Origin: JBBQWR01 sp038210495
GTDB lineage: Bacteria > Planctomycetota > Planctomycetia > Pirellulales > DATAWG01
Direction: 5' to 3'
DNA length: 64,000 nt
Assembly: GCA_038210495.1 (NCBI GenBank)
Contig: JBBQWR010000016.1
Span: forward strand, 1-64,000
Shown: piece by piece, positions 35,801 through 44,397 of the stretch
Position numbering within the stretch: the stretch's first letter is position 1
How the letters are laid out: each line of letters begins with the position of its first letter
The notes under the pieces: model-generated
What the model was told of the DNA's origin: nothing
The model's input: only the letters and a program-made list of their open reading frames with translations
The model's database searches: none
Position numbers and translations under genes: made by a program

Positions 35801-38160
35801 AACGCCAAATCTCGCAAATTGCCATGCTCCGCGACGAGCCGAAAGATCAGCTTGCTCAGAATCAACCGCCGGGTGACGCAAAAGAGCCGGACCCAAAAGT
35901 CGGCGGCGGCGCCATCGCGCTGCCGGGCGGCTCAGTTCTCTCCGAAGCGGAAATGAAGCGCCAGGACGACGCGGCCGACAAAGCTTATGCGATTCTGATC
36001 GACCTGGTGAAAACGCTGCCGCTGGCCGATGCCCCGCTCGCTCAAACTAGCCGCACGCAAATCGTCTGGCTGTTCGCGTTCTTCGAGGGCCAACTGCGCA
36101 CCGATCGCAGCGTCGCGCTCATCAACCGATTCCTGACCGATCGGCCGGCCGACCAGCAGAAGGTCACGCTCGCGTTTCGCGCGTTGCAGGATGAATTGGT
36201 TTGGGCCGGGCAGCGGCAACGAACCGATCGCGTCAACAAGAAATGGCTCGACGCGCGGCACGAACTGTTCGAGGCCGCCCGCAAGGACATCGGCCAGTTC
36301 GTCAAGGATTTCGCCGAAAAAGCAGATTGGGTCGGACAGGCGCGCCTCTTGGCAGTCGACAGCTTCGAACGCGAGGCGCAACTCGCCGCCGCCGTGAGCC
36401 CCGTTCGCTCGGCCGGGCTGCTCGTGAACTCCGTCGACGCGCTGTTGTCGCTCTACAAAACCGATCCCGCTCATCCGGGTGTCAGCGCCTTTCCGGAGCG
36501 GATGTGGAATATCGCCGAGCGGCTGCGCTCGTTGCATCAAGAAGACCTCGGCGTGTATGTGCTGAGTCAGATTCCGATCTATTTTCCAGCAAACGCTCGG
36601 GCCCAGCAAGCCGTCCTGCGAATCGCCGAGTTGTACGCCGCCAATCTGACGAACCCGCTCCGCGCGGTCGAGACGTATCAGGAATATCTGAGCGTCGTCG
36701 GCGACAACGAGGCGGTCCGGGCGCAGATCTTCTCGATCGCTCAGCAGCTTGCCGTGAAACAGCGGTTCCTCGAGGCGCTGCACGTCTATGGCGTGTTCGT
36801 CGATAGTTTCCCAACCGATCCCCGCGCGCCGCAGGCCTTGCTCGCGATCGGGCAGATTCACCAGACCAACGAAGTTTGGAAGGACGCCCTCGCCGCCTAT
36901 CAGCGAATTCTGAACGAGTATCCGGCCGTGAACATCACGCCGCAGGTCAAGCTGGCGATGGCCGAGTGCCACATCAACTTGAGCGAATGGAACGACGCCC
37001 GGCAGCAGTACAACGAGTTCATCCTGGCCTATCCGCAAGATGGCCAAATCGAGATGGCCAAGCAGCGGATGGAAATCCTGAAGAACCTCAACCGCTACCA
37101 AACGCTGCTCTCGGACAACGAGGTACAGCGGAACAAGGACGACGCTCAGTTTCAAATCGGGATGATCGTCAACGAGCGGCTCGGCAACCACGTCAAAGCC
37201 GTCATCGAATTCCGCAAAGTCGTCAAGGAGTATCCCAAGAGCTCCCAAGCCGCCGCCGCCCAGTATGAGATCGGCAAGGCCCTGTTGGCATTGAACAAGC
37301 TCGATGAAGCACGGATCGAACTCTTGAAGGTGCCACAGAATTACTCCAACAGCCCGTTCGCGAACGATGCTCTGTACTTCGTCGGCCAGAGCTACGAACA
37401 TCAGGCTCAAAAACTGGCCGGCGTGACGATCGAGGGCGCCAGGGCGGAAGCCTACGAAGTCGGCCAACGGGCCGCGTATTCGCGAGCGTGGAGCGAGAAT
37501 GTTAGACAGGTTCATGAGTCGTCTGCCCGCCGCGACGAGCTTCGCAAAACCGGCGATTCGCTCGGGCTCGAGCTCGACGAGGCTAAGAATGCGTTCCGCA
37601 CGAACATCAGCAGTTCCAGTCAAGCGTCCAATGCGACAATCTTCGCCGAGCAACAAGCCGAAACGTTGTCGGCCCTCCAGGTCGCCAATCGACAGGACCG
37701 GATCAACGAGGCTTATCGTCAGGCGGTAGCGATGTATGGCCGAGTGGCGAACGAGTATCCGCTAGGAGACATGACGGACAAGGCCCTGCTGCGGATGGCT
37801 CAGATTTTGGAGACGGAGCTGAAGGATCGCGATCTGGCGATGGCCACCTATCAGAAGGTCGTCAAATTCTTCCCCGGAACGCCAGTCGCGGAGGACGCTG
37901 CGTGGAAAGTCGCCAAGTTCTACGAGGCCGAGAACAAGTACAAGGAAGCGGTCGACGCCTATCGCGATTTCATCCGCAACTATCCGGCGAGCGGCCGCGT
38001 CCCCGACGCACAGTACGCAGTGGCAGAGGACTTGGAGCAACTCGGCCGCTGGGTCGAGGCGATGGACGCCTACGAAACGTTTCGCCAGAAATTCAACACG
38101 CATCCCAAGGCCCAAACGGCCCAAGAAGAGATCAACTGGATTCGCGCATATCGACGGTAA
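32836..38160 (+). CDS. Very large exported tetratricopeptide-repeat protein
   Basis: 1774 aa from a GTG at 32836, 8 bases after AGGAG. The N-terminus is a signal peptide (HRTRLFAVALLIISFMAACP, possible lipobox at Cys20, cleavage possibly at WADA). TPRs start at once (AAFQTVLKLSPDHAAAKRIV) and are dense again in the C-terminal third (ALHVYGVFVDSFPTDPRAPQ, VIEFRKVVKEYPKSSQAAAA, AMATYQKVVKFFPGTPVAED, AVDAYRDFIRNYPASGRVPD), resembling the YfgL/BamD/YbgF-type cell-envelope TPRs. Between about 885 and 1040 lies a Gly/Asp/Asn/Ser-rich linker. Probably a periplasmic or cell-envelope scaffold. A second exported TPR protein follows 200 bp downstream. Confidence 0.85.
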   Translation: MTHRTRLFAVALLIISFMAACPEFAWADAQGELTAGRAALDAGDLDKAISLLTSAAQALPQSVEAQMALGDCHLKLGQTDKALAAFQTVLKLSPDHAAAKRIVAGLTGSQRTFTQKLALARSFLDLGAWSQAEAAAQRALLDPGEANQREEARLVLTKARLFSGNPAALEEAVRLMEGGQFAAEGRVLAALSLLVQAEPTFPRIQTLLKNHPAPAANFKPLDDLATLLVLVEDEGHAEEISAKLSGPLSAIPTSPFRSHVVQRCFEKLAKAARVKLAHGAMSDALTIVWPMVSAGAAPGDAAVLKPIDFKGGWIDPATDKGIHWLEAARLLAEVGRADVKLNGAGATLLGSWLAAETLRQAVDSDEQFAAALELTAQLAEVSRPAANRRPGDALSRADEIEILLLRQIGGKLTVEAQQNQWIELAAAVIARYEAAGDPETGLAAFSPIPWDARAFGLDWTGPPLRRWLHVLAEKAAQIGAKKFQEAAATLAPDANKGVNKYDVAALTLYGKLLALLPSDAGARSGAQAVIDRYLSAEQFEAATDATRALYGQQPGKDADWALLRLKLRRAMLQEQKLLASNRQLDKASNPLIKEALAAAFKQLTDHPTKDNRHAVIHLLDPLVHRYASLERRDLADAIIALVTDAKLPQLDDWIVWTQANLQGREGARAFAAAVGQATDPSKLTILPQHKAELDLLIQLIGKYPDSDYFAVAVQRVADLANLYQEQRAFDVATGVLASFLKAQPNLKIAPQLEFQSLQIQLAKANAAFNDRKDKVKPPEKLSPDFQAVIDALAAYLKAHPTGEQSPAALNELLQIARTYGQAGAWPVAREVLARFATAAPDFRSPGQLKLWQAATYLGELDLNYGLSLLAALSPPQSGSGTMNGEVAFDGIHGVGGGFKGEGGKPGATPQLAMPANVTATGGAGASPESGISAPGKSDNGKLAFRLPDGFNGPDGNVQFDFGVDDKESPNSKDGKSGDVSLAMIRQSEQRQISQIAMLRDEPKDQLAQNQPPGDAKEPDPKVGGGAIALPGGSVLSEAEMKRQDDAADKAYAILIDLVKTLPLADAPLAQTSRTQIVWLFAFFEGQLRTDRSVALINRFLTDRPADQQKVTLAFRALQDELVWAGQRQRTDRVNKKWLDARHELFEAARKDIGQFVKDFAEKADWVGQARLLAVDSFEREAQLAAAVSPVRSAGLLVNSVDALLSLYKTDPAHPGVSAFPERMWNIAERLRSLHQEDLGVYVLSQIPIYFPANARAQQAVLRIAELYAANLTNPLRAVETYQEYLSVVGDNEAVRAQIFSIAQQLAVKQRFLEALHVYGVFVDSFPTDPRAPQALLAIGQIHQTNEVWKDALAAYQRILNEYPAVNITPQVKLAMAECHINLSEWNDARQQYNEFILAYPQDGQIEMAKQRMEILKNLNRYQTLLSDNEVQRNKDDAQFQIGMIVNERLGNHVKAVIEFRKVVKEYPKSSQAAAAQYEIGKALLALNKLDEARIELLKVPQNYSNSPFANDALYFVGQSYEHQAQKLAGVTIEGARAEAYEVGQRAAYSRAWSENVRQVHESSARRDELRKTGDSLGLELDEAKNAFRTNISSSSQASNATIFAEQQAETLSALQVANRQDRINEAYRQAVAMYGRVANEYPLGDMTDKALLRMAQILETELKDRDLAMATYQKVVKFFPGTPVAEDAAWKVAKFYEAENKYKEAVDAYRDFIRNYPASGRVPDAQYAVAEDLEQLGRWVEAMDAYETFRQKFNTHPKAQTAQEEINWIRAYRR

Positions 38161-38362
38161 TGATTTGCAAGGCATACCAACCCGAAACGTAAGTGAGGAT
38201 TTGTGGTCGTGGCCGAAGATTGCCTCGCTAACAATTCGCGTGGAACACCAATCTCCACTAATCATCGCTAATGGAATGATTCGAGCCTCTCCTTCGATGG
38301 CATTGATCGACAAACGCAATAGCACGACTGATAAGACAGAGTTTGAACACCGGAGAACGGTC

Positions 38363-39922
38363 ATGATGAAAGCGACGATTCAATTTTTTGCGGCTATCTT
38401 AATGCTCGGCAATCTCAGCGGCGGCGCCGCTCGCGCCGACGATCCAAAACCGACCGGCGTCAAGCCTGTCGGCGAAGTGAAAGCCATTGACGATAAGCCG
38501 AAAGAGAAAGAATCGGCCACGGCCGTCAAGGCCACGGACGTCAAGGTCACGGATCCTAAGTCAACGGATCCCAAGGCCACGGACGCTAAAGCTCCAGACG
38601 CTAAAACAACAGACGTCAAACCCACGGCCGTCGAGCCCACCGCCAAGCCAGACCCCAAACCCGCCCGCGTCAGCGAGCCGCAAACCAAAAAAGCCGAAGA
38701 ACTCTTCGAGGCCGGGCGCAGCGCCTTCTTTCAAAGCGATTACCCCACGGCCATCGAAAAGCTCGTCTCCGCCGTCCACATCAACCCGGAAAAAATCGGC
38801 TACAAGTTGCTTCTGGCCAAAGCCTATCGGTTCGCCAAGGAAAACGACAAAGCCGTCGCGCTGCTCGAAGAAATCCTCAAAGCCAGCCCAGAGCACGTCG
38901 AGGCGGGCGTCGAGCTGTCCGATCTTCTGTCCCCCCAAAAACAGCCGGACCGCGTCATCGCCGTCCTCACGCCGCTGCTCAAGTTCAAACACGACTACTC
39001 CCTCTTTCACCTGCTGGCCGAGGCCCATTATGAGAAAGAGCATTTCGACGATGCCCGCAAGTATTACGAAGAGGCCGTGAAGCTCAACGCCCGCAGCGCG
39101 GACGACTACTATCAACTCGGCAACATCTATCTCAACCAGCAGCGATTCGCCAAGGCCGCCCAGTCGTACGAAACGGCCGGCGGGCTGGGCTACGACACGG
39201 GCGCCTATCATTTCAAACTGGCCAGCGTCTATTTCAATCTGCACAACTATCTGGGCAGCGTCGCCACGGGCGAGGTCCGCGGCGGCAAGGTCGGCGAGAT
39301 CAAGAACAATCTGTTCCTGATCGACGCCCTGCCCGGCGCCAAGGACCTGTTCTACGCCGCCGGGCCGCGCTCGGCCATTTATCAAGTCGTGAAGGCGCAG
39401 CAGCAGGGAATCGACCTGTTCGAGATTCATTTCCTGGAGGCGAACATCTGGCTCTCCGCCCGCCGCTACGCCAAGGCCGATCCGATCTACAAGACGCTCC
39501 AAGAAAAAGTCAAAAAGGCCGACGCCGGCCTGTTCTGGTTCTACTGGGCGACGGCCGCTCTGGGGCTTGACCAGTACGACCAATACATTTCGCGACTAGA
39601 AAGGGCGATCGAAGCCGAGCCGGAGACCTACAAGTCCACGCTGGCCGACGCCTACGTCACCGTCGCCGATCGCTATCATCAGCAAGGCGACAGTGCAAAA
39701 TACATCGAGTTCCTGCACAAAGCCGTCGCGACCAATCCGCTCTCGGCCCGCCTACACCTGATGCTGGGCGACGCCTACTGGCTGGAAAACACGCGCCCCA
39801 AGGCGCTCGAGCAATACAAGCTCGTCCTGGAACTCGAGCCCGACCACTCGCAACGAGTCCACCTACTCAACCGAATCCGCGGCCAAGAAGAGACGAGCGG
39901 CGCGACGCCGGCAGGGGAGTAG
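38363..39922 (+). CDS. Exported TPR protein with Lys/Asp/Thr-rich linker
   Basis: 519 aa from the first of two adjacent ATGs at 38363, with GGAGAA upstream; the frame is open to 38165 without support. A signal peptide (KATIQFFAAILMLGNLSGGA) is followed by a low-complexity linker made of short units (ATDVKVTDPKSTDPKATDAK) to about residue 110. TPR units follow (AEELFEAGRSAFFQSDYPTA, AVALLEEILKASPEHVEAGV, ARKYYEEAVKLNARSADDYY, ALEQYKLVLELEPDHSQRVH). The linker looks like a spacer anchoring the TPR domain away from the membrane. It may act with the 1774-aa TPR protein immediately upstream. The 200-bp gap between them holds a degenerate repeat-like sequence. Confidence 0.82.
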   Translation: MMKATIQFFAAILMLGNLSGGAARADDPKPTGVKPVGEVKAIDDKPKEKESATAVKATDVKVTDPKSTDPKATDAKAPDAKTTDVKPTAVEPTAKPDPKPARVSEPQTKKAEELFEAGRSAFFQSDYPTAIEKLVSAVHINPEKIGYKLLLAKAYRFAKENDKAVALLEEILKASPEHVEAGVELSDLLSPQKQPDRVIAVLTPLLKFKHDYSLFHLLAEAHYEKEHFDDARKYYEEAVKLNARSADDYYQLGNIYLNQQRFAKAAQSYETAGGLGYDTGAYHFKLASVYFNLHNYLGSVATGEVRGGKVGEIKNNLFLIDALPGAKDLFYAAGPRSAIYQVVKAQQQGIDLFEIHFLEANIWLSARRYAKADPIYKTLQEKVKKADAGLFWFYWATAALGLDQYDQYISRLERAIEAEPETYKSTLADAYVTVADRYHQQGDSAKYIEFLHKAVATNPLSARLHLMLGDAYWLENTRPKALEQYKLVLELEPDHSQRVHLLNRIRGQEETSGATPAGE

Positions 39923-40271
39923 CCGCTGGAGCGATGATACCGCGAGCGAGAGTGCATTCCGCGTTTGTGCGATCGGGATGCCCGAAGCCAGAATTTTCTC
40001 TCGAGGCGTGTGGGCAGGGGCGACAACCATCCACCGCATCCGTGCCGAGGTCGAAGCCGAGCGATCCACCACGAGTTTCGCCAAGAAGAAGGAAACGGGC
40101 GCCAATCGCCGTGAAAAGGCCCAGGCCGACTGCGTCGAAGATTTTCAGGATGCTGAGGTGGCGTTCCTGGCCTTTCATCCCCAATTCGCCAATCTCGCCG
40201 GCCGACTCGCCAAGGCGGTCGCCGATCATGCCACGCTAGTCGGCAGCGGCACGGTGGCCAGGACCACATGG
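39921..40271 (+). pseudogene. DUF2293 gene fragment
   Basis: In the frame containing the ATG at 39978 the translation reads FRVCAIGMPEARIFSRGVWA, then IRAEVEAERST, RREKAQADCVEDF, AFLAFHPQFANLAGRLAKAV and VGSGTVARTTW. This is the central part of the DUF2293 family as I know it. Intact members have about 90 residues before it and a conserved C-terminal part with AVIAWMRHQTTAYD; both are missing here, and after TTW the sequence loses similarity. The fragment starts directly behind the TPR stop codon. I take it as a truncated relic rather than a working gene. Confidence 0.5.
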
Positions 40272-40819
40272 GACCGCGCTATTGGACGTGTCGCTCGTGG
40301 AGGCGGCGAAGAACGTCGTGCCGGCGCCCGACGCCGACCTTTCGCGAGTCGATGTATTAGTCGGCGACATTAGCCGGCAAAATTGCGGGCTTAGCGCGAG
40401 CACTTGGAATGAGCTCGCGGAACCACCGACGCAATCTTTCATTGCGCCGCGCGAGTGCATCTCCTGGACACCTACGAGGATCTGCGGCCATCCAATGTGC
40501 TGTGCGCGGTTGAGATGCTTCGGCTCTGCCTCTGCGGGCCGGCGAAGCAATTCAATTCTAGCTCGACGCTTTCGGTGCTTGTTGGAACCGACCGCTGCCA
40601 GGGACGCCTGTTGGAATCCCACCCCAGCCTTTTTCCAACTTCTCGCGAATCAGAAAACACCTTATAGACTGCCGCTTGCAGTACAAGTTAGCGTTTCTTA
40701 AGGTTCGTTTACTGGAAATGGCCCGGTTGCCAGCGGCGGCGTGGCGATTTATTCTGGAATGTTTAGAATAACGGCCCTGTCCGTAAACTGTTCTTGACCC
40801 GAATTGCTTGAGGTATGCC
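40272..40819. other. Non-coding stretch before acetolactate synthase
   Basis: About 550 bp, somewhat lower in GC. Several short open frames on both strands show no family resemblance or ribosome sites. Together with the DUF2293 fragment this looks like decayed sequence. The ribosome site GAGG of the next gene lies at 40810-40813. Confidence 0.45.
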
Positions 40820-42589
40820 GTGGCGACCGCGATGAAAACCCGTAGTGCGAATCAACTCGTGTCCGGCGCCGACGTGGTGATCCAGTCGCTGGTCAATCAT
40901 GGCATCGACGTGATTTTCGCCTATCCGGGCGGGGCCAGCATGCCCCTGCATCAGGCGCTCACCCGGTTCAAGGACCAGTTGCGGACCATTCTGCCCAGGC
41001 ACGAGCAGGGGGGCGCCTTCGCCGCTCAGGGATACGCTCGCACGACCGGCAAGCCCGGCGTCTGCATGGCCACCAGCGGTCCCGGCGCCCTCAATCTCGT
41101 CACGGCCATTGCCGACGCGAAGATGGACAGCATCCCGCTGATCGCGATCACCGGTCAGGTGGGCACGCCCGTGATCGGCTCCGATGCGTTTCAAGAAACG
41201 CCGATCGTCGAAGTCTGTCGCGGAATCACCAAGCATCATTATCTGGTCACCCGGGTCGAGGATATTGCCCGGGTGATGCGCGAGGCGTTCCATATCGCCA
41301 CAACCGGCCGACAAGGTCCCGTGCTCGTCGATCTGCCGAAAAACGTGCAGCTCGCCCAGATCGCGCCGAATTACGACGAGCCGCTGAACCTGCCGGGCTA
41401 CCGCGCTGAAGTTCGCCGCGCGGCGCCGGAGCAGATCGCCCAGGTCGTGGCGGCCATCAAGCGCGCTCGCCGGCCTGTGATATACGCCGGCGGCGGAATC
41501 ATCTCCAGCGAGGCCAGCGCCGAGCTTCGCACGCTGATTCAAAAGACCAAAATCCCCGTCACCACCACCGTGATGGGCCTGGGCGCCGTCCGGGCCGACG
41601 ACCCGCTCTGGCTCGACATGCTGGGCATGCACGGCAGCGTGTATTCCAACTATGCGGTCGAAGCCGCCGATCTCGTACTCGCGCTGGGCGTGCGGTTCGA
41701 CGATCGCGTGACCGGCAAGAAAGAGGAGTTCGCGAAGCACGCCTTCATCGTGCATATCGACGTCGATCCGTCGGAGATCAACAAAAACAAAGTCGTGCAT
41801 ATCCCGATCGTCAGCGACCTGAAATACGCGCTGGGCGAATTGAACAAGGTCGTCGAGGCGCCCGCCGATCTCTCGGACTGGCACAAGCAGATCAATCAGT
41901 GGAAGGCCACCGATCCGCTGCGCTACGACGAGTCGTTCGACGGCATCTTGCAGCAGCATGCGATCGCCGAGCTATCGCGGCTTACCCGCGGCGAGGACAC
42001 GATCGTTACGGTCGGCGTCGGCCAGCATCAAATGTGGGCGGCTCAGTTCTACAAATTCATGCATCCGCGGACATGGCTGTCGAGTTCCGGACTGGGCACG
42101 ATGGGTTTTGGCCTGCCGGCGGCGATGGGCGCCAAGGCGGCCCATCCAAACAAGTTGGTCGTCGACATCGACGGCGACGGCAGCTTCCTGATGAACGTTC
42201 AAGAGCTGGCCACTTGCTTCTGCGAGAAGCTGCCGGTCAAGGTGCTGCTGCTCAACAATCAGCATCTGGGGATGGTCGCGCAGTGGGAGGATCGATTCTT
42301 CAAGGGCAATCGGGCTCACACCTATCTGGGACCGATCGACAATCCGGAAGCGACCGGCGAGGGAGACGGTTTCGGCCCCGAAACCCGCTATCCGGATTTC
42401 GTGAGGATCGCCCACGGTTTCGGCTGCGGCGGACGATTCGTGAAAAAGAAATCCGAGTTGACGGCCGCTTTGCAAGAGATGATCGACTACGACGGGCCCT
42501 ATGTGCTCGACGTCGAGGTTCCCTATCAAGAGCACGTCCTGCCGATGATTCCGGCGGGCATGACGGTCCGCGACCTCATCAAGGAATAG
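40820..42589 (+). CDS. ilvB: Acetolactate synthase, large (catalytic) subunit
   Basis: 589 aa from a GTG at 40820, 6 bases after GAGG; TTG at 40808 and ATG at 40832 are alternatives. The three thiamine-diphosphate-enzyme domains are present: the N-terminal PYR domain with FAYPGGASMPLHQAL and RHEQGGAFAAQGYAR (catalytic Glu about 61), the middle domain with YAGGGI and GLGAVRADDPLWLDMLGMHG, and the PP domain with DIDGDGSFLMNVQELAT...NNQHLGMV (metal and cofactor motif GDG...NN at about 453-480). It condenses pyruvate to acetolactate, or pyruvate with 2-oxobutyrate, in valine, leucine and isoleucine synthesis. No small regulatory subunit (ilvN) lies next to it; the following gene is unrelated. Confidence 0.95.
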   Translation: MATAMKTRSANQLVSGADVVIQSLVNHGIDVIFAYPGGASMPLHQALTRFKDQLRTILPRHEQGGAFAAQGYARTTGKPGVCMATSGPGALNLVTAIADAKMDSIPLIAITGQVGTPVIGSDAFQETPIVEVCRGITKHHYLVTRVEDIARVMREAFHIATTGRQGPVLVDLPKNVQLAQIAPNYDEPLNLPGYRAEVRRAAPEQIAQVVAAIKRARRPVIYAGGGIISSEASAELRTLIQKTKIPVTTTVMGLGAVRADDPLWLDMLGMHGSVYSNYAVEAADLVLALGVRFDDRVTGKKEEFAKHAFIVHIDVDPSEINKNKVVHIPIVSDLKYALGELNKVVEAPADLSDWHKQINQWKATDPLRYDESFDGILQQHAIAELSRLTRGEDTIVTVGVGQHQMWAAQFYKFMHPRTWLSSSGLGTMGFGLPAAMGAKAAHPNKLVVDIDGDGSFLMNVQELATCFCEKLPVKVLLLNNQHLGMVAQWEDRFFKGNRAHTYLGPIDNPEATGEGDGFGPETRYPDFVRIAHGFGCGGRFVKKKSELTAALQEMIDYDGPYVLDVEVPYQEHVLPMIPAGMTVRDLIKE

Positions 42590-42591
42590 CG

Positions 42592-42688
42592 GCCAACATC
42601 CCCGCCAGTGCCTGGGCGCCCGGGGCTGGCGGCGCCTCGCCGAAGCCCCGGCGAGTGGTCCCTCCCCGCAATCCATAATGTTGGCCGT
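42592..42688. repeat. Inverted repeat after ilvB, containing family G core
   Basis: Outer arms CGGCCAACAT (42592-42601) and ATGTTGGCCG (42679-42688) are perfect complements. Between them, 42620-42651 (CCGGGGCTGGCGGCGCCTCG and on) is the reverse complement, with two mismatches, of 44243-44274. It starts 3 bp after the ilvB stop codon. Confidence 0.6.
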
Positions 42689-42747
42689 GTCCGTTCTGCA
42701 AGACGCATGGATTCACGAAAAGTTCACCGCAGGCAACGGTCCGGCAG

Positions 42748-43396
42748 ATGTGGCGCCTCTATCTCGATGAAAGTGGCGACCTCGGTTTTGATTTTCAAAA
42801 CAAGAAGCCGTCGCCGTTTCTAACAATAGCGATTCTCGCTACTTATAATCGCGGCGCTGCGACGAAGATCGATCAAGCCGTCCGACGCACTTTGCGCCGC
42901 AAGGTGAATCGAAAGAAGATGAATAAAAAACTCGAACTGAAAGGCGCGGACTCGACCATCGCAGTGAAGCGATATTTCTACAGACAGATTAGGGATTTGG
43001 AATTTGGGATATACGCCTTAACGCTGAACAAAATACGCGTAAAGCACGAGTTGCGTAACCGCCCAGACGCAAAGGAGAGGTTGTACAATTTCATCGCCAG
43101 AGAGGTGATGGAGAAAATCCCCTTTTGAAACAGCTCGCGACACGGTGGAGTTGATCGTCGATAAGTCGAAGGGGCGACGGCAGATTGCTGGTTTCAACCA
43201 GTATGTCGTTTCGCAATTGCAGGGCCGACTAGACCCCCGAGTGCGCCTCAATATCTATCATCGCCTGTCGCACACGGATCGCGGCCTTAGCGCCGTCGAT
43301 CTCTTCTGCTGGGGGATCGCCCGTAGTCATCAAGGCGATAAAGAGTGGTACAACGAATATCGAGGAAAAATTCTTCTCGATAGCCGGTATCTTTAA
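42748..43396 (+). pseudogene. DUF3800 protein gene interrupted by a single-base frameshift
   Basis: The first frame (42748-43128) gives 126 aa starting MWRLYLDESGDLGFDFQNK, the DUF3800 N-terminal motif with its acidic pair (YLDESGD), and ends EKIPF-stop. One base further the frame continues without a break in sense: ETARDTVELIVDKSKGRRQI, then YVVSQLQGRLDPRVRLNIYH and LSAVDLFCWGIARS, the family's C-terminal half, to 43396. The break lies in a CCCCTTTTGA run (43119-43128). The expected full product would be about 215 aa, normal for the family. Either an indel (real or sequencing) or a +1 slip at TTT TGA explains it. DUF3800 has an RNase-H-like fold and its role is unresolved; some members lie near defence genes. 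Confidence 0.75.
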
Positions 43397-43694
43397 GCAA
43401 TAAAAAAGAGCGGGCCAACGGGAGTGGTGGCTCTGGGGCTTAGCCAACGCGATGGAAGGGAACACCCCAGACAGTCCCGTGGACTTATCGCTCTTCAATC
43501 AAATATATCGACACGGCCGGCGTTTTCAAAGACTATTTCAGCGGGCGCTGACTTTTTAGGCCCCCAGGATAGGGCGATTCTCCTGCCTGCTGCGGCGCTT
43601 GAATGCCCATTGCGGCCAAATATACTGAATTGCAGGCGACTTCCGTGCTATGCCCGCCGCCATTTCCCGCGAATCTTCTCTTCGAGGCCGATCC

Positions 43695-44099
43695 GTGCTC
43701 AAGAAATTGCAAGTGATTTTCAGCATTCTCGCCGGCTTGGCGCTGATCGTGTTCATCATCGCCGTTTGCACGAACGTCAACGTGCCGACGATCCCCACCT
43801 GGGTCGCGCCGGTCGTCTGGAGTTCGCTCGGGCTGATCGCGGTTTGCTGCCTGGCGATCGTGATCACGCTCATTTTGGAATTGATCGAACGGGAGCCGAA
43901 GGAAGAAGACGAGCTGGTTGAGGAACCGTTCACCGACGAAACGGTCGAAGAGTTGGCCGCCGTCGGGGCCGTTAGCGAAATTCACGCCGGCGAAGGAATC
44001 GAAGAACCGGCTGCACATTTCGAAATGGAAGCCGAGCCGTTCGAGGCGCACTCCGAACAATTCGAAATGGAAGAAATGCCGGACCTCGAGGACGAGTGA
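43695..44099 (+). CDS. Small membrane protein with acidic C-terminal tail
   Basis: 134 aa from a GTG at 43695 with GAGG 7 bases upstream; the frame also opens at an ATG at 43650 without a ribosome site. Two hydrophobic segments (about 7-27 and 37-61) lie in the N-terminal half. The second half is strongly acidic and partly repetitive (REPKEEDELVEEPF, HFEMEAEPFEAHSEQFEMEE). No known family. Topology suggests a membrane hairpin with a disordered acidic cytoplasmic tail. It precedes the MoxR-DUF58-transglutaminase cluster, separated by about 300 bp filled with repeats. Confidence 0.65.
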   Translation: MLKKLQVIFSILAGLALIVFIIAVCTNVNVPTIPTWVAPVVWSSLGLIAVCCLAIVITLILELIEREPKEEDELVEEPFTDETVEELAAVGAVSEIHAGEGIEEPAAHFEMEAEPFEAHSEQFEMEEMPDLEDE

Positions 44100-44130
44100 G
44101 GCGCCGACTGCTTTGCCGCGCCTGAAGGAT

Positions 44131-44223
44131 CGGAAATGGGAGTTGGGATTTAGGGAATGGGGAAATCGGACTTCGCCGCGGCCCGGCGCGCTTGCCGACC
44201 CCCCAATTCCCATCTCTCAACTC
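44131..44223. repeat. Family B inverted repeat with G-rich left arm (copy 1)
   Basis: The left arm (CGGAAATGGGAGTTGGGATT, then TAGGGAATGGGGAAA) has four G-tracts with loops of 3-5 bases, a G-quadruplex pattern. The right arm (CCCCCCAATTCCCATCTCTC) is its imperfect complement. The loop contains TTCGCCGCGGCCCGGCGCG. Copy 2 is at 45341. Confidence 0.7.
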
Positions 44224-44242
44224 GACCCTGACAGGCGGCGCT

Positions 44243-44274
44243 CCGGGGCTTCGGCGAAGCGCCTCCAGCCCCGG
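44243..44274. repeat. Family G core (copy 2, inverted relative to copy 1)
   Basis: CCGGGGCTTCGGCGAAGCGC, then CTCCAGCCCCGG. It is self-complementary at its ends (CCGGGGCT / AGCCCCGG) and matches the reverse complement of 42620-42651 with two differences. It lies between the acidic membrane protein and the MoxR gene. Confidence 0.55.
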
Positions 44275-44397
44275 CCACCTGGCCGTTATCTTTCCGCCCG
44301 CCCGGTGTCCCCTCGCCCCGAGACCGAGTAATATAAATATCGGCGCCCGCCCATCCCTGCTTCTCATCTCGCGACGCTGCCTCGAAAAGGAACTCCC

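Noticed and set aside
35932..37656. 574-codon minus-strand frame inside the large TPR gene
   Set aside because: Antisense shadow of the TPR gene, without a recognisable domain.
38161..38362. Possible degenerate repeat (ACCAACCCGAAACGTAAGTG) between the two TPR genes
   Set aside because: It recalls a repeat I associate with planctomycete genomes, but the second arm is poor and no other copy was seen in this window.
40472..40660. Fragment resembling a tRNA T arm in the gap before ilvB
   Set aside because: No acceptor or anticodon arm could be drawn.
40763..41959. 398-codon minus-strand frame
   Set aside because: Antisense shadow of the acetolactate synthase gene.
43397..43649. Possible long hairpin after the DUF3800 gene (AAGAGCG ... 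CGCTCTT)
   Set aside because: Pairing is broken after the outer seven bases and no second copy was found.
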